A stretch of 64,000 nt of DNA from Astragalus membranaceus. Lineage: Eukaryota; Streptophyta; Magnoliopsida; Fabales; Fabaceae. The notes beneath the pieces were generated by a model. The model was not told where the DNA came from. It was given only the letters and a program-made list of their open reading frames with translations, and made no database searches. Each line of letters starts with the position of its first letter. Positions within the stretch are counted from its first letter, which is position 1. The stretch spans positions 106,736,442 to 106,800,441 of the forward strand of contig CM076846.1 in assembly GCA_039519185.1 (NCBI GenBank), given 5' to 3'. This document shows positions 44,500 through 55,165 of this stretch, in pieces. The translations under genes were made by a program, and so were the position numbers.

Positions 44500-44790
44500 T
44501 CCCTAGCCAAAAAGTCTGCACACTTGTTGGCTTTTCGTACTTCATTGACAACAAAAATCCTAACTTCTCCTCTCAACAAATCAGCTATATCTGCAAGGAT
44601 GGAGGCGTGGATATGAATTTGGTTCTACTCTATGTTGCAGTGGGGTCACAACATCTAGACAATCAGATTCACAAACAATCTCCTTGTAACCAAGCTTTAT
44701 GGCCATGGTTAGCCCATAAAGGATCCCAAATAATTCGGCTAAGAAGGGCAAGATATAAGTCTCATGTTTTGACAAAACCAAATAAGTTAG
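44500..44790 (-). pseudogene. LINE-type RNase H remnant
   Basis: Minus-strand AELFGILYGLTMAIKLGYKE, IVCESDCLDVV, then after a frame change ILADIADLLRGEVRIFVVNE and ANKCADFLA. This is the second half of the plant RVT_3 RNase H domain. No flanking LINE parts. Confidence 0.75.
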
Positions 44791-45633
44791 TAAGACACTT
44801 AAGTTTTTTGAATGCGTGTGATCTAATAAGTTTGAATGAGCATAATCATTGGCAGCTAAGCAATGGCAAGATAAAATTCTTCATGATCAAATTGTAATAG
44901 AAAGAAGCTGCCCAAGTTACAAAGAAAGTCTAAAAACAATAATGGAACAAATTAAGAATATTAAGTTTGAGAAGGTTTAGGTTTGAGAAGCTTCAAGAAG
45001 TAAACACTCTCAAAACTAGACAAACCTTCTCAAATCATGAGTGTGTGCATTTAATGGGTTTGAGAAGTCAAAACAACTTCAATAAATGTCCTAGGATGTG
45101 TTAAATATAAGACACCTGATTCAAGGATGATTCCTAGGAAAATAGAAGAATGTTCAAGAGATTGAACAATTCAGAGAAGCTTGCTTTTAGTAGAGACAGC
45201 GAAAAAGAAAAAGTTAGGTAGAAAAGTACACCTAAAGAAAGTCTTGTAAAAACTGTCTTGAGAGTAAGTTGAAGAAATTTACTCTCAGAACAAGAACAAG
45301 TAACAGAGCAAGCATTCAAGTCAACCATAATTGAAGACACCTAGGACGAGATTTTGAGGATCATTTAAGGTAGATAATGAGTATGTGAAAAACATAAGAG
45401 GGGGGGTGAATTAGTGTTTTTATAAAATCTTTTTGTGTATGATATTTTCAAGATCTTTTTGCAAAACCATTTTGTTTAAACAAAGTATTAAAAGAGTGTG
45501 ACGACACGTGACACAAGGATTTATCTTAGTTCACTATCACTTTCCAGTCCCTTCTACAACCTTAAAAGGATTTGCATTATTTTCAGAAATGTTGCAACCT
45601 TAAGAGTACCTTCAGTCAACCTTGGCTATACTC

Positions 45634-45847
45634 AACCAATATGGGTTGCTCCAAGTGGTAATTGGGCTAGCATCCCACCCCAAGGTCTCAGGTTTGAATC
45701 TTGGGTGTGACAAAAATTCTGTTGGGAGGGGAAACCACACGGACCGGCAAAAGCCGAGTATACACATGGTCAGCCAGGTTCCCCGGCATAGATTAGTCAT
45801 TGGCAAGATACCGTGGAAACTGCGCACCAATAACACGGTAAAAAAAA
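45634..45847 (+). mobile_element. tRNA-derived SINE, copy 1
   Basis: 214 bp flanked by a 13-bp direct repeat CTTGGCTATACTC (45621-45633 and 45848-45860). The 5' part is tRNA-like: an A-box-like CCAAGTGGTAATTGG and a B-box-like GGTTTGAATC (45691-45700). It ends in a short A run. Pol III promoter elements and the long target duplication identify a SINE. Confidence 0.85.
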
Positions 45848-46271
45848 CTTGGCTATACTCTTAACTTCTTAGAATGACCAGATACCGTTAGATGTCTAAG
45901 GTATTTCCACTGCGGGGCAAGATTACAGTTTCAAAAAAACCCAGGAAGTTGTTTACAAGATATTTCTCTTCACGAGAGGTTTAGAAGTCAAAAAGCTTTT
46001 GATATACAATAAAAAGGCTTTCCGAAGAATAAAGAATTTTGTTCTTGGCTCAACTTTTGCTTCGATGTGCTTTGAGTATTCACAATATGTGCAATAAGAT
46101 GGCTTGAATATATATATGTTAAGCTGAAAATAGTGTCGTTAAGCTTTAAGATGCCTTGAATACACCAGTTGGGACCGAGCTTAGGGTTTCTTCACAAAGG
46201 ACAAAAATCATTAAGTCTAAGTTGCATGATAACATTACATGCAGTTTGCACGACTTGCTTTATTCGTATAG

Positions 46272-46421
46272 GAGATCGGATCCTCTACATGCTGTAGAGG
46301 GTGCAGCGAGTTGCTGCATCGTCCGATCTAGAGAGAGAACAATTGTTGCGTCGTTCTCTCTCTAGATCGGACGGTGCAGCAACTCGCTGCACCCTGTACA
46401 GCATGTAGAGGATCCGAACTC
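46272..46421. mobile_element. Foldback MITE, copy 1, 10-bp target duplication
   Basis: 150-bp near-perfect hairpin; arms begin GAGATCGGATCCTCTACATG and, inverted, GAGTTCGGATCCTCTACATG. ATTCGTATAG occurs on both sides (46262-46271 and 46422-46431). The long duplication fits a Mutator-like MITE. Confidence 0.9.
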
Positions 46422-46748
46422 ATTCGTATAGGGGCAGTGTAGCAGTATTGACGAGGTACAAAGCCCAATTTGAAATACCTTTATGAAATTATCTATTTTG
46501 ATTTTTGCGTTGTATAAAATCTTCTTTGTTCTTTATTCATTTTGTTTCCTTGTATGATAAATTATATCTTTAGTGAGGATTTTTTATGCTTTTAAGTTGT
46601 TGAAGACACCCGATGATATGTACCCCAGAATGCCCTGTATAACTAGAAGCACTCTTCAACAAACAGAGGCTTCCACTCGATGCACTTTGGAAAATAGATG
46701 CAATGTTGACCAAAGAGGCAGTCTTCATCTTAGATGTGTAAGATACTA

Positions 46749-46749
<1 letters not shown>

Positions 46750-46789
<40 letters not shown>

Positions 46790-46794
46790 TATAA
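46750..46794. repeat. TA microsatellite, copy 1
   Basis: About 22 AT units followed by GGTATAAACTAGTATATTACC. The copy 2 counterpart at 49699-49746 is longer; copy 3 has only a few units (52534-52545). Confidence 0.92.
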
Positions 46795-47010
46795 ACTAGT
46801 ATATTACCCGTGCATCCGCACGGGCTTATCGCGTTACGTGATATCGTTATACTCAAACAAAAATATTAATTTGAAATGTCATTCTTCTTAAAGTAAACGA
46901 ATTTAATTAGTCCGGACCTTACCCCGTGAACATTACTGGCGAGCTTAATTAGTCTGAACCTTACCCCGTGACAACATTGCATCTCAATCAAAACATGACA
47001 ATATAACATT

Positions 47011-47987
47011 TGTAACATCCCCAAAATAATTACGCTAATTATTTTGATGTTTAACCCAATTAATTTAATTTAGTGCTTGATTGATAAATATTATTAATTA
47101 AGTGCGAGATTAATTATTAATTGGTGTAGGGTTTTTAAGTGAATAGTAAAGAATGAGGGTTGTTTAGGAAAGATAGAAGAGGTTAGGGGTATTATGGTCA
47201 TTTGACCCATAATACCACTTATGTTATAAAAGAAAATAAAAGAAAAGAAAGTGAGAAAAGAGAGAAGAGAAGTCGAGTGAGAGAAGAGGAAAAGAGAGAA
47301 GAAAAGAAAAGAAGAAAGAAGAAGGGGAAAGAAAAAGAAGGAGAAGGAGAAGGAGAAGAGGGTTTCACCCAAACCCTAAAACTTAGATCACCATCATCAT
47401 CTTCCCTTCCCCTTTCATCCTCCATGAGCTAGGCAAGATCCCTTCCTTTTTCCTTTCCTTTTTGGGATTTCGAATTGAGAGTTAGAGAGATGTGATGAGA
47501 GGTGATTTTGAATGTTATGTTGATTTTGATGTTTCCAAGGGGATTAGGAGCGAACCCAAGGTAGATTGAGCGAGTATTGAAGTTCGATTTGACGTTGGGA
47601 GCTAGTTGGTGACTTAGGGTTCGAATTGGGGATTTTTGAGAGATTTGGTATTTCGGTCTAATCGTTGTCCACGTCGTTTGAAGGTGAGTTCTTACTCCGT
47701 TTAGGCTTTGATTGATGAACTTGATATGTTGAGTAGTGTTTCGGTTTTTGGTACGTTATCAAAATGTGTTTATTGAAACTTGGTGTTTGACTTGATGAAT
47801 TATGGATGAAGTGGTTGTTGTGGTTGTCAAGAGTTGGGAATCAATTCCCAAGTGTTGTCAAGGGTTGGGAATTAGAAGGGTAAATCCGTTTTTGAATTTA
47901 ACAAAGCGGATGTTCCCCCACAACAGGTAGATCCGCTTTGTCTCTTTATCAAGTCGGATCTACCTGTTGTGGGGGTACATCTGCTTA
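47011..47987 (+). repeat. Start of a large LTR, copy 1 (5' fragment)
   Basis: Opens TGTAACATCCCCAAAATAATT, a typical legume Ty3/gypsy LTR start. Contains a GA-rich leader-like block (47225-47355) and ends at the foot of a hairpin. Confidence 0.7.
47904..47986. repeat. Hairpin at the tandem breakpoint, copy 1
   Basis: Arms 47904-47938 and 47951-47986 are inverted copies around CCCCCACAACAGGTAGATCC. The tandem junction (47987/47988) lies directly after the right arm. Confidence 0.9.
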
Positions 47988-48580
47988 GTGTGTGCATTTA
48001 ATGGGTTTGAGAAATCAAAACAACTTCAATAAATGTCCTAGGATGTGTTAAATATAAGACACCTGATTCAAGGATGATTCCTAGGAAAATAGAAGAATGT
48101 TCAAGAGATTGAACAATTCAGAGAAGCATGCTTTTAGTAGAGACAGCGAAAAAGAAAAAGTTAGGTAGAAAAGTACACCTAAAGAAAGTCTTGTAAAAAC
48201 TGTCTTGAGAGTAAGTTGAAGAAATTTACTCTCAGAACAAGAACAAGTAACAGAGCAAGCATTCAAGTCAACCATAATTGAAGACACCTAGGACGAGATT
48301 TTGAGGATCATTTAAGGTAGATAATGAGTATGTGAAAAACATAAGAGGGGGGGTGAATTAGTGTTTTTATAAAATCTTTTTGTGTATGATATTTTCAAGA
48401 TCTTTTTGCAAAACCATTTTGTTTAAACAAAGTATTAAAAGAGTATGACGACACGTGACACAAGGATTTATCTTAGTTCACTATCACTTTCCAGTCCCTT
48501 CTACAACCTTAAAAGGATTTGCATTATTTTCAGAAATGTTGCAACCTTAAGAGTACCTCCAGTCAACCTTGGCTATACTC

Positions 48581-48793
48581 AACCAATATGGGTTGCTCCA
48601 AGTGGTGATTGGGCTAGCATCCCACCCCAAGGTCTCAGGTTTGAATCTTGGGTGTGACAAAAATTCTGTTGAGAGGGGAAACCACACGGACCGGCAAAGC
48701 CGAGTATACACATGGTCAGCCAGGTTCCCCGGCATAGATTAGTCATTGGCAAGATACCGTGGAAACTGCGCACCAATAACACGGTAAAAAAAA
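48581..48793 (+). mobile_element. tRNA-derived SINE, copy 2
   Basis: Counterpart of 45634-45847 with the same CTTGGCTATACTC flanks (48568-48580 and 48794-48806). Confidence 0.85.
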
Positions 48794-49219
48794 CTTGGCT
48801 ATACTCTTAACTTCTTAGAATGACCAGATACCGTTAGATGTCTAAGGTATTTCCACTGCGGGGCAAGATTACAGTTTCAAAAAAACCCAGGAAGTTGTTT
48901 ACAAGATATTTCTATTCACGAGAGGTTTAGAAGTCAAAAAGCTTTTGATATACAATAAAAAGGCTTTCCGAAGAATAAAGAATTTTGTTCTTGGCTCAAC
49001 TTTTGCTTCGATGTGCTTTGAGTATTCACAATATGTGCAATAAGATGGCTTGAATATATATATATGTTAAGCTGAAAATAGCGTCGTTAAGCTTTAAGAT
49101 GCCTTGAATACACCAGTTGGGACCGAGCTTAGGGTTTCTTCACAAAGGACAAAAATCATTAAGTCTAAGTTGCATGATAACATTACATGCAGTTTGCACG
49201 ACTTGCTTTATTCGTATAG

Positions 49220-49369
49220 GAGATCGGATCCTCTACATGCTGTAGAGGGTGCAGCGAGTTGCTGCACCGTCCGATCTAGAGAGAGAACAATTGTTGCGTC
49301 GTTCTCTCTCTAGATCAGACGGTGCAGCAACTCGCTGCACCCTGTACAGCATGTAGAGGATCCGAACTC
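49220..49369. mobile_element. Foldback MITE, copy 2
   Basis: Same 150-bp hairpin as at 46272 with ATTCGTATAG on both sides (49210-49219 and 49370-49379). Confidence 0.9.
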
Positions 49370-49695
49370 ATTCGTATAGGGGCAGTGTAGCAGTATTGAC
49401 GAGGTACAAAGCCCAATTTGAAATACCTTTATGAAATTATCTATTTTGATTTTTGCGTTGTATAAAATCTTCTTTGTTCTTTATTCATTTTGTTTCCTTG
49501 TATGATAAATTATATCTTTAGTGAGGATTTTTTATGCTTTTAAGTTGTTGAAGACACCCGATGATATGTACCCCAGATGCCCTGTATAACTAGAAGCACT
49601 CTTCAACAAACAGAGGCTTCCACTCGATGCACTTTGGAAAATAGATGCAATGTTGACCAAAGAGGCAGTCTTCATCTTAGATGTGTAAGATACTA

Positions 49696-49748
<53 letters not shown>

Positions 49749-49969
49749 TATAAACTAGTATATTACCCGTGCATCCGCACGGGCTTATCGCGTTACGTGA
49801 TATCGTTATACTCAAACAAAAATATTAATTTGAAATGTCATTCTTCTTAAAGTAAACGAATTTAATTAGTCCGGACCTTACCCCGTGAACATTACTGGCG
49901 AGCTTAATTAGTCCGAACCTTACCCCGTGACAACATTGCATCTCAATCAAAACATGACAATATAACATT

Positions 49970-50978
49970 TGTAACATCCCCAAAATAATTACGCTAATTA
50001 TTTTGATGTTTAACCCAATTAATTTAATTTAGTGCTTGATTGATAAATATTATTAATTAAGTGCGAGATTAATTATTAATTGGTGTAGGGTTTTTAAGTG
50101 AATAGTAAAGAATGAGGGTTGTTTAGGAAAGATAGAAGAGGTTAGGGGTATTATGGTCATTTGACCCATAATACCACTTATGTTATAAAAGAAAATAAAA
50201 GAAAAGAAAGTGAGAAAAGAGAGAAGAGAAGTCGAGTGAGAGAAGAGGAAAAGAGAGAAGAAAAGAAAAGAAGAAAGAAGAAAGGGAAAGAAAAAGAAGG
50301 AGAAGGAGAAGGAGAAGAGGGTTTCACCCAAACCCTAAAACTTAGATCACCATCATCATCTTCCCTTCCCCTTTCATCCTCCATGAGCTAGGCAAGATCC
50401 CTTCCTTTTTCCTTTCCTTTTTGGGATTTCGAATTGAGATTTCCTTTCCTTTTTGGGATTTCGAATTGAGAGTTAGAGAGATGTGATGAGAGGTGATTTT
50501 GAATGTTATGTTGATTTTGATGTTTCCAAGGGGATTAGGAGCGAACCCAAGGTAGATTGAGCGAGTATTGAAGTTCGATTTGACGTTGGGAGCTAGTTGG
50601 TAACTTAGGGTTCGAATTGGGGATTTTTGAGAGATTTGGTATTTCGGTCTAATCGTTGTCCACGTCGTTTGAAGGTGAGTTCTTACTCCGTTTAGGCTTT
50701 GATTGATGAACTTGATATGTTAAGTAGTGTTTCGGTTTTTGGTACGTTATCAAAATGTGTTTATTGAAACTTGGTGTTTGACTTGATGAATTATGGATGA
50801 AGTGGTTGTTGTGGTTGTCAAGAGTTGGGAATCAATTCCCAAGTGTTGTCAAGGGTTGGGAATTAGAAGGGTAAATCTGTTTTTGAATTTAACAAAGCGG
50901 ATGTTCCCCCACAACAGGTAGATCCGCTTTGTCTCTTTATCAAGTCGGATCTACCTGTTGTGGGGGTACATCTGCTTA
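49970..50978 (+). repeat. Start of the large LTR, copy 2 (5' fragment)
   Basis: Matches 47011-47987. It ends with the same hairpin (about 50895-50977) and then passes into tandem copy 3. Confidence 0.7.
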
Positions 50979-52607
50979 GTGTGTGCATTTAATGGGTTTG
51001 AGAAATCAAAACAACTTCAATAAATGTCCTAGGATGTGTTAAATATAAGACACCTGATTCAAGGATGATTCCTAGGAAAATAGAAGAATGTTCAAGAGAT
51101 TGAACAATTCAGGAAAGCTTGCTTTTAGTAGAGACAGGGAAAATGAAAAAGTTCAGGAGAAAAGTACACCTAAAGAAAGTCTTGTAAAACCTGTCTTGAG
51201 AGTAAGTTGAAGAAATTTAATCTCAGAACAAGAACAAGTAACAGAGCAAGCATTCAAGTCAACCATAATTGAAGACACCTAGGACGAGATTTTGAGGATC
51301 ATTTAAGGTAGATAATGAGTATGTGAAAAACATAAGAGGGCCGGGGGGGTTGAATTAGTGTTTTTATAAAATCTTTTTGTGTATGATATTTTCAAGATCT
51401 TTTTGCAAAACCATTTTGTTTAAACAAATATTAAAAGAGTTTGACGACACGTGACACAAGGATTTATCTTAGCTCACTATCACTTTCCAGTCCCCTTCTA
51501 CAATCTTAAAAGGATTTGCATTATTTTTCAGAAATGTTGCAACCTTAAGAGTACCTCCAGTCAACCTTGGCTATACTCAACCAACATGGGTTGGTCCAAG
51601 TGGTAATTGGACTAGCATCCCACCCCAAGGTCTCAGGTTCGAATCTTGGGTGTGACAAAACTTCTGTGGGGACGGGAAACCACACGGACTGGCAAAGTCG
51701 AGTATACACATGGTCAGCCAGGTTCCCCGGCATAGATTAGTCATCGGCAAAAGTCGATGGAAACTGCGCACCAATAACACGGTAAAAAAACCCTTGGCTA
51801 TACTCTTAACTTCTTAGAATGACGAGATACCGTTAGATGTCTAAGGTATTTCCACTGCGGGGCAAGATTACAGTTTCTAAAAAACCCTGGAAGTTGTTTA
51901 CAAGATATTTCTCTTCACGAGTGGTTTAGAAGTCAGGAAGCTTTTGATATACAATAAAAAGGCTTTCGGAAGAATAAAAAATTTTGTTCTTGGCTCAACT
52001 TTTGCTTCGATGTGCTTTGAGTATTCACAATATGTGCAATGAGATGGCTTGAATATATATGTTAAGCTGAAAATAGTGTTGTTAAGCTTTAAGATGCCTT
52101 GAATACATCAGTTGTGACTGAGCTTAGGGTTTTTTCACAAAGGACAAAAATCATTAAGTCTAAGTTGCTTGATAACATTGCATGCAGTTTGCACGACTTG
52201 CTTTATTCGTATAGGGGCAGTGTAGCAGTATTGACGAGGTACAAAGCCCAATTTGAAATACCTTTATGAAGTTATCTATTTTGATTTTTGCGTTGTATAA
52301 AATCTTCTTTGTTCTTTATTCATTTTGTTTCCTTGTATGATAAATTATATCTTTCGTGAGAATTTGTTATGCTTTTAAGTTGTTGAAGACACCCGATGAT
52401 ATGTACCCCAGATGCACTGTATAACTAGAAGCACTCTTCAACAAACAGAGGCTTCCACCCGATGCACTTTGGAAAATAGATGCAATGTTGACCAAAGAGG
52501 CCGTCTTCATCTTAGATGTGTACGATAATAGTATACATATATATAGGTATAAACTAGTACATTACCCGTGCATCCGCACGGACTTATCGCGTTATGTGAT
52601 ATCGTTA
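50979..52607 (+). repeat. 2.95-kb tandem unit, copy 3 (diverged, truncated)
   Basis: Clearly more diverged than copies 1 and 2, lacks the foldback MITE and keeps the intact target (ATTCGTATAG, 52205-52214). Similarity stops after GTGATATCGTTAT; the following sequence leads to the end of an LTR. Confidence 0.92.
51579..51792 (+). mobile_element. tRNA-derived SINE, copy 3
   Basis: Same SINE with flanks at 51566-51578 and 51793-51805. The B-box-like sequence here is GGTTCGAATC, closer to the tRNA consensus than in the other copies. Confidence 0.85.
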
Positions 52608-53602
52608 TGTTTCATCGTATTTAAGGAGTAAATTCATGTTATGTTTTGAATGCAAAACGAGTAATGGTTGTATCGAGTGTGAAAACATACAAAGTATATC
52701 AAGAAATGGACTTCGTGTCCGAGTTAAGGTTAAAGAATGCGATCGTGTGTCGAGAAATGGATCTCGTGTCTGAGTTAAGATTAAAGAATGCGACTTCGTG
52801 TCGAGTAACAGACTTAATGTCCGAGAGGATAATAATGCGACTTCGTGTCGATAAATGGACTTAATGTCCAAGAGGTTAATAAAAGACTGTTTGAGGTTAT
52901 GATATATAAAATTATATCGAGGATGTGGTGACGACCCTAGAGGTTAGCATACTAGGCGGAGGGAAGTCATGAGCCCAAAAACCTTGGCCCATTTAGGTTT
53001 GCCCGCTAGCGCAAGGTTAGCGGATCCGGTTCATCGGAAATCGAGTATATGATTACCGGTGATGTGCTATGTTATGAAAGGTTTGCACGTAGTTATCCAA
53101 TATTAATCCGGAGCTATGAGTTAGAAGATGCATAATGAACCGCGAGTATTTAGTGAGGGGTCTCGATAGTACTCATTGAGATGTTTATCTCACTATTTAT
53201 ATGTTGTTATTTTACAGAGACACAGGGAAAGTCAAAATCAAAGAAGCACGGTAGACGGTGTGACCTGGGGAGATGTGAAAGCTTTAGTTTTAATGTTTAT
53301 GTCATTTCCCTTGTTGTCCTTGTATTTCGATTATATGACTTATACTCGTTAAAAGTTGTAAATCGTTTTCGCTACTTTTTGGCTTTGAATATTGAACACT
53401 AGGTACGAAGAAGTTTGTAAGGCATGCAACTTAAGTATTTAAGAATTCTATGTTAAGTTGTTAAAATTGGAATGACTGTTTTGATGATTATTCATCGAAG
53501 TTTTTAGTTGTGTTCAGTATCTGAGGCAGGAAGTTATCTCTGATGTATGCTATGCTGTATGTCTTGGTATTTTCTCTATGTTAGAGATAATTGGGTGTTA
53601 CA
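52608..53602 (+). repeat. End of the large LTR (3' fragment)
   Basis: Closes with AATTGGGTGTTACA directly before a primer-binding site. Contains about 3.5 degenerate units of about 55 bp (GCGACTTCGTGTCGA...GGACTTAATGTCC) at 52690-52870. Confidence 0.7.
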
Positions 53603-53605
53603 TTA

Positions 53606-53617
53606 TGGTATCAGAGC
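53606..53617 (+). promoter_or_regulatory. Primer-binding site (tRNA-Met type)
   Basis: TGGTATCAGAGC follows the LTR end GTTACA, showing that the element runs left to right and that 52608-53602 is a 5' LTR end. Confidence 0.88.
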
Positions 53618-53908
53618 AGTTTGACCTTGTCGGGCTTAGAGACCTAACAGTCAAAAGATTGGATAGATTGAGTCAACTAGGGACTTAGACAATTGACTGT
53701 CAGAACCTTTTAGTATTTTGTGTGAGACATTGAGCTTGGATCCACTCGATATTTCATGCAACATACTGAGAATAATGAAAATTAGTTGCCTCGGCCCCAA
53801 AAATGTCCAAAACCAAAAACCCTAGGATTCCTGGACTTCTTGTTTCATCAGAGCATGCAGCGGAAGTAATGGGCATCCGAGTTGGTTCGAGGAATTGTGG
53901 CCGACCGT
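53618..53908 (+). other. Interior of the TGTAACATCC LTR element, non-coding
   Basis: No gag frame follows the primer site where one would be expected. Interrupted by the solo LTR at 53909. Confidence 0.55.
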
Positions 53909-55160
53909 TGTTGCGTTAAAAACACACTTAGAGCAAGTGTACTCTTTCGCAGAAGTAGTATAAAAGATTATCGTATCCACAGGGATTAATTAACAAGTAC
54001 CAAACTAGTCAAGATTATATATTGTTTAGACGAACCAATGATTTAGTTGTAATGAAAACAAATAAAAAGAAATAAATAACAATAATTAAAATGCTAGATT
54101 TAATAAATGGAGATAGGCCTAGGGTCACGGTTTCACTTGCAAGCTTCGATTCCCCCTATGTCTAATCCTACCTGAATTCCCTTATTTTACTTAATTACCA
54201 ATCCCTTTACTAAAACTATTAATCCGTTTGGTCATTCGCGATTAATATTCTTTTTCCTAAATAAATCCTCGTTTGGTCATGCAAGAATTTAAATTCAGGA
54301 AAAGCATAAAGAGCAAAAAGGTTGAATGATTGGAAGACTAAATTATGGTTTGGTCATGCCCTAATTATAGCCCCAATTATCCTATAGGTCCACCAACTAA
54401 TTGCAGTACGGTCGCTGATCAACTAATTGATTATAAACATGTAAAGGGTAGCTAATCCTAATCATGTGATAAAAACAATAGGACAACATTAATTAAAATA
54501 AAAATAGGAATTCAAACCAGAAATTAGAACATAAAAAGGTCTCTAATAATGCAAGATCCACCTAAGACCCTAAAAGAGGATTTAGCTATCCATAGTGTTC
54601 GAGAACAATAAAATAAAATTAGGAGTCATAAATTACAGAGATAAAAATAACCCGGAATAGAGAAATTTCTGATCTTGAGACTTTAGTCTCCTTTTTCTGC
54701 TTTAGAGCTCTCTCACAGTGTCAAGAACGGTACCCAAAACTCTTCCCTCCCCTCGTCGTCTGTACTGTGTGCGGCTTTCTATCCTCTGAATCCCAATCTT
54801 CTGTAGCGTGCGTTCTATCCTCCACGCCCAGGGTTCTGTGATTCCCTTTTATTGTTAATTAATTCTCTAATTAATTAATTCTCCAATTCCCCTTTGTCAC
54901 ACAGGCCGTGGGCCTCCTTTTTTATTGGGCTGATAACAAAGCCAACTAAGAATTTGGCTTTGATTTCTTCTTTTATTTTTGAGCCCAAATATATATATTG
55001 AATTTTGAGTGACATAAAATTGGACTTTTATTCTTTTATCTTTTTCTATCTTTCTGCAAAATAAGAGCAAATTAAGTTAGTAATTTATATTATTAATAAT
55101 AACTGCTCTAAAAATGACTCAAAAGTGTCTCTAAAAACTGCACTAAATTGGAGCTTATCA
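53909..55160. mobile_element. Solo LTR with target duplication ACCGT
   Basis: 1252 bp, TGTTGCGTTAAAAAC...GAGCTTATCA, flanked by ACCGT at 53904-53908 and 55161-55165. No internal region or second LTR, so it is the product of LTR-LTR recombination. Sequence around CGTATCCACAGGGATTAA resembles LTR ends of Athila/Tat-type elements in minus orientation; this is a loose similarity. Confidence 0.85.
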
Positions 55161-55165
55161 ACCGT

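Larger units (their letters stand above)
45041..47987 (+). repeat. 2.95-kb tandem unit, copy 1
   Basis: Runs from GTGTGTGCATTTAATGGG to ...GTACATCTGCTTA. It includes a SINE (45634-45847), a foldback MITE (46272-46421), a TA microsatellite (about 46750-46794) and the first 977 bp of an LTR (47011-47987). Homology to the left of 45041 is not shared with the other copies. Confidence 0.93.
47988..50978 (+). repeat. 2.95-kb tandem unit, copy 2
   Basis: 2991 bp, nearly identical to copy 1. The extra length is mainly a longer TA run and a 33-bp tandem duplication (TTTCCTTTCCTTTTTGGG...) near 50407-50470. Confidence 0.95.

Noticed and set aside
45634..45710. Possible functional tRNA gene
   Set aside because: A- and B-box-like signals are present but there is no foldable acceptor stem or anticodon arm that I can draw; the A tail and 13-bp duplication show a SINE.
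47094..47432. Lys/Glu-rich and Phe/Ser-rich frames on opposite strands
   Set aside because: GA-rich leader of an LTR, duplicated at 50053-50391; low complexity only.
53181..53402. 73-codon frame near the LTR end
   Set aside because: No domain, inside LTR sequence, and no conserved neighbour signals.
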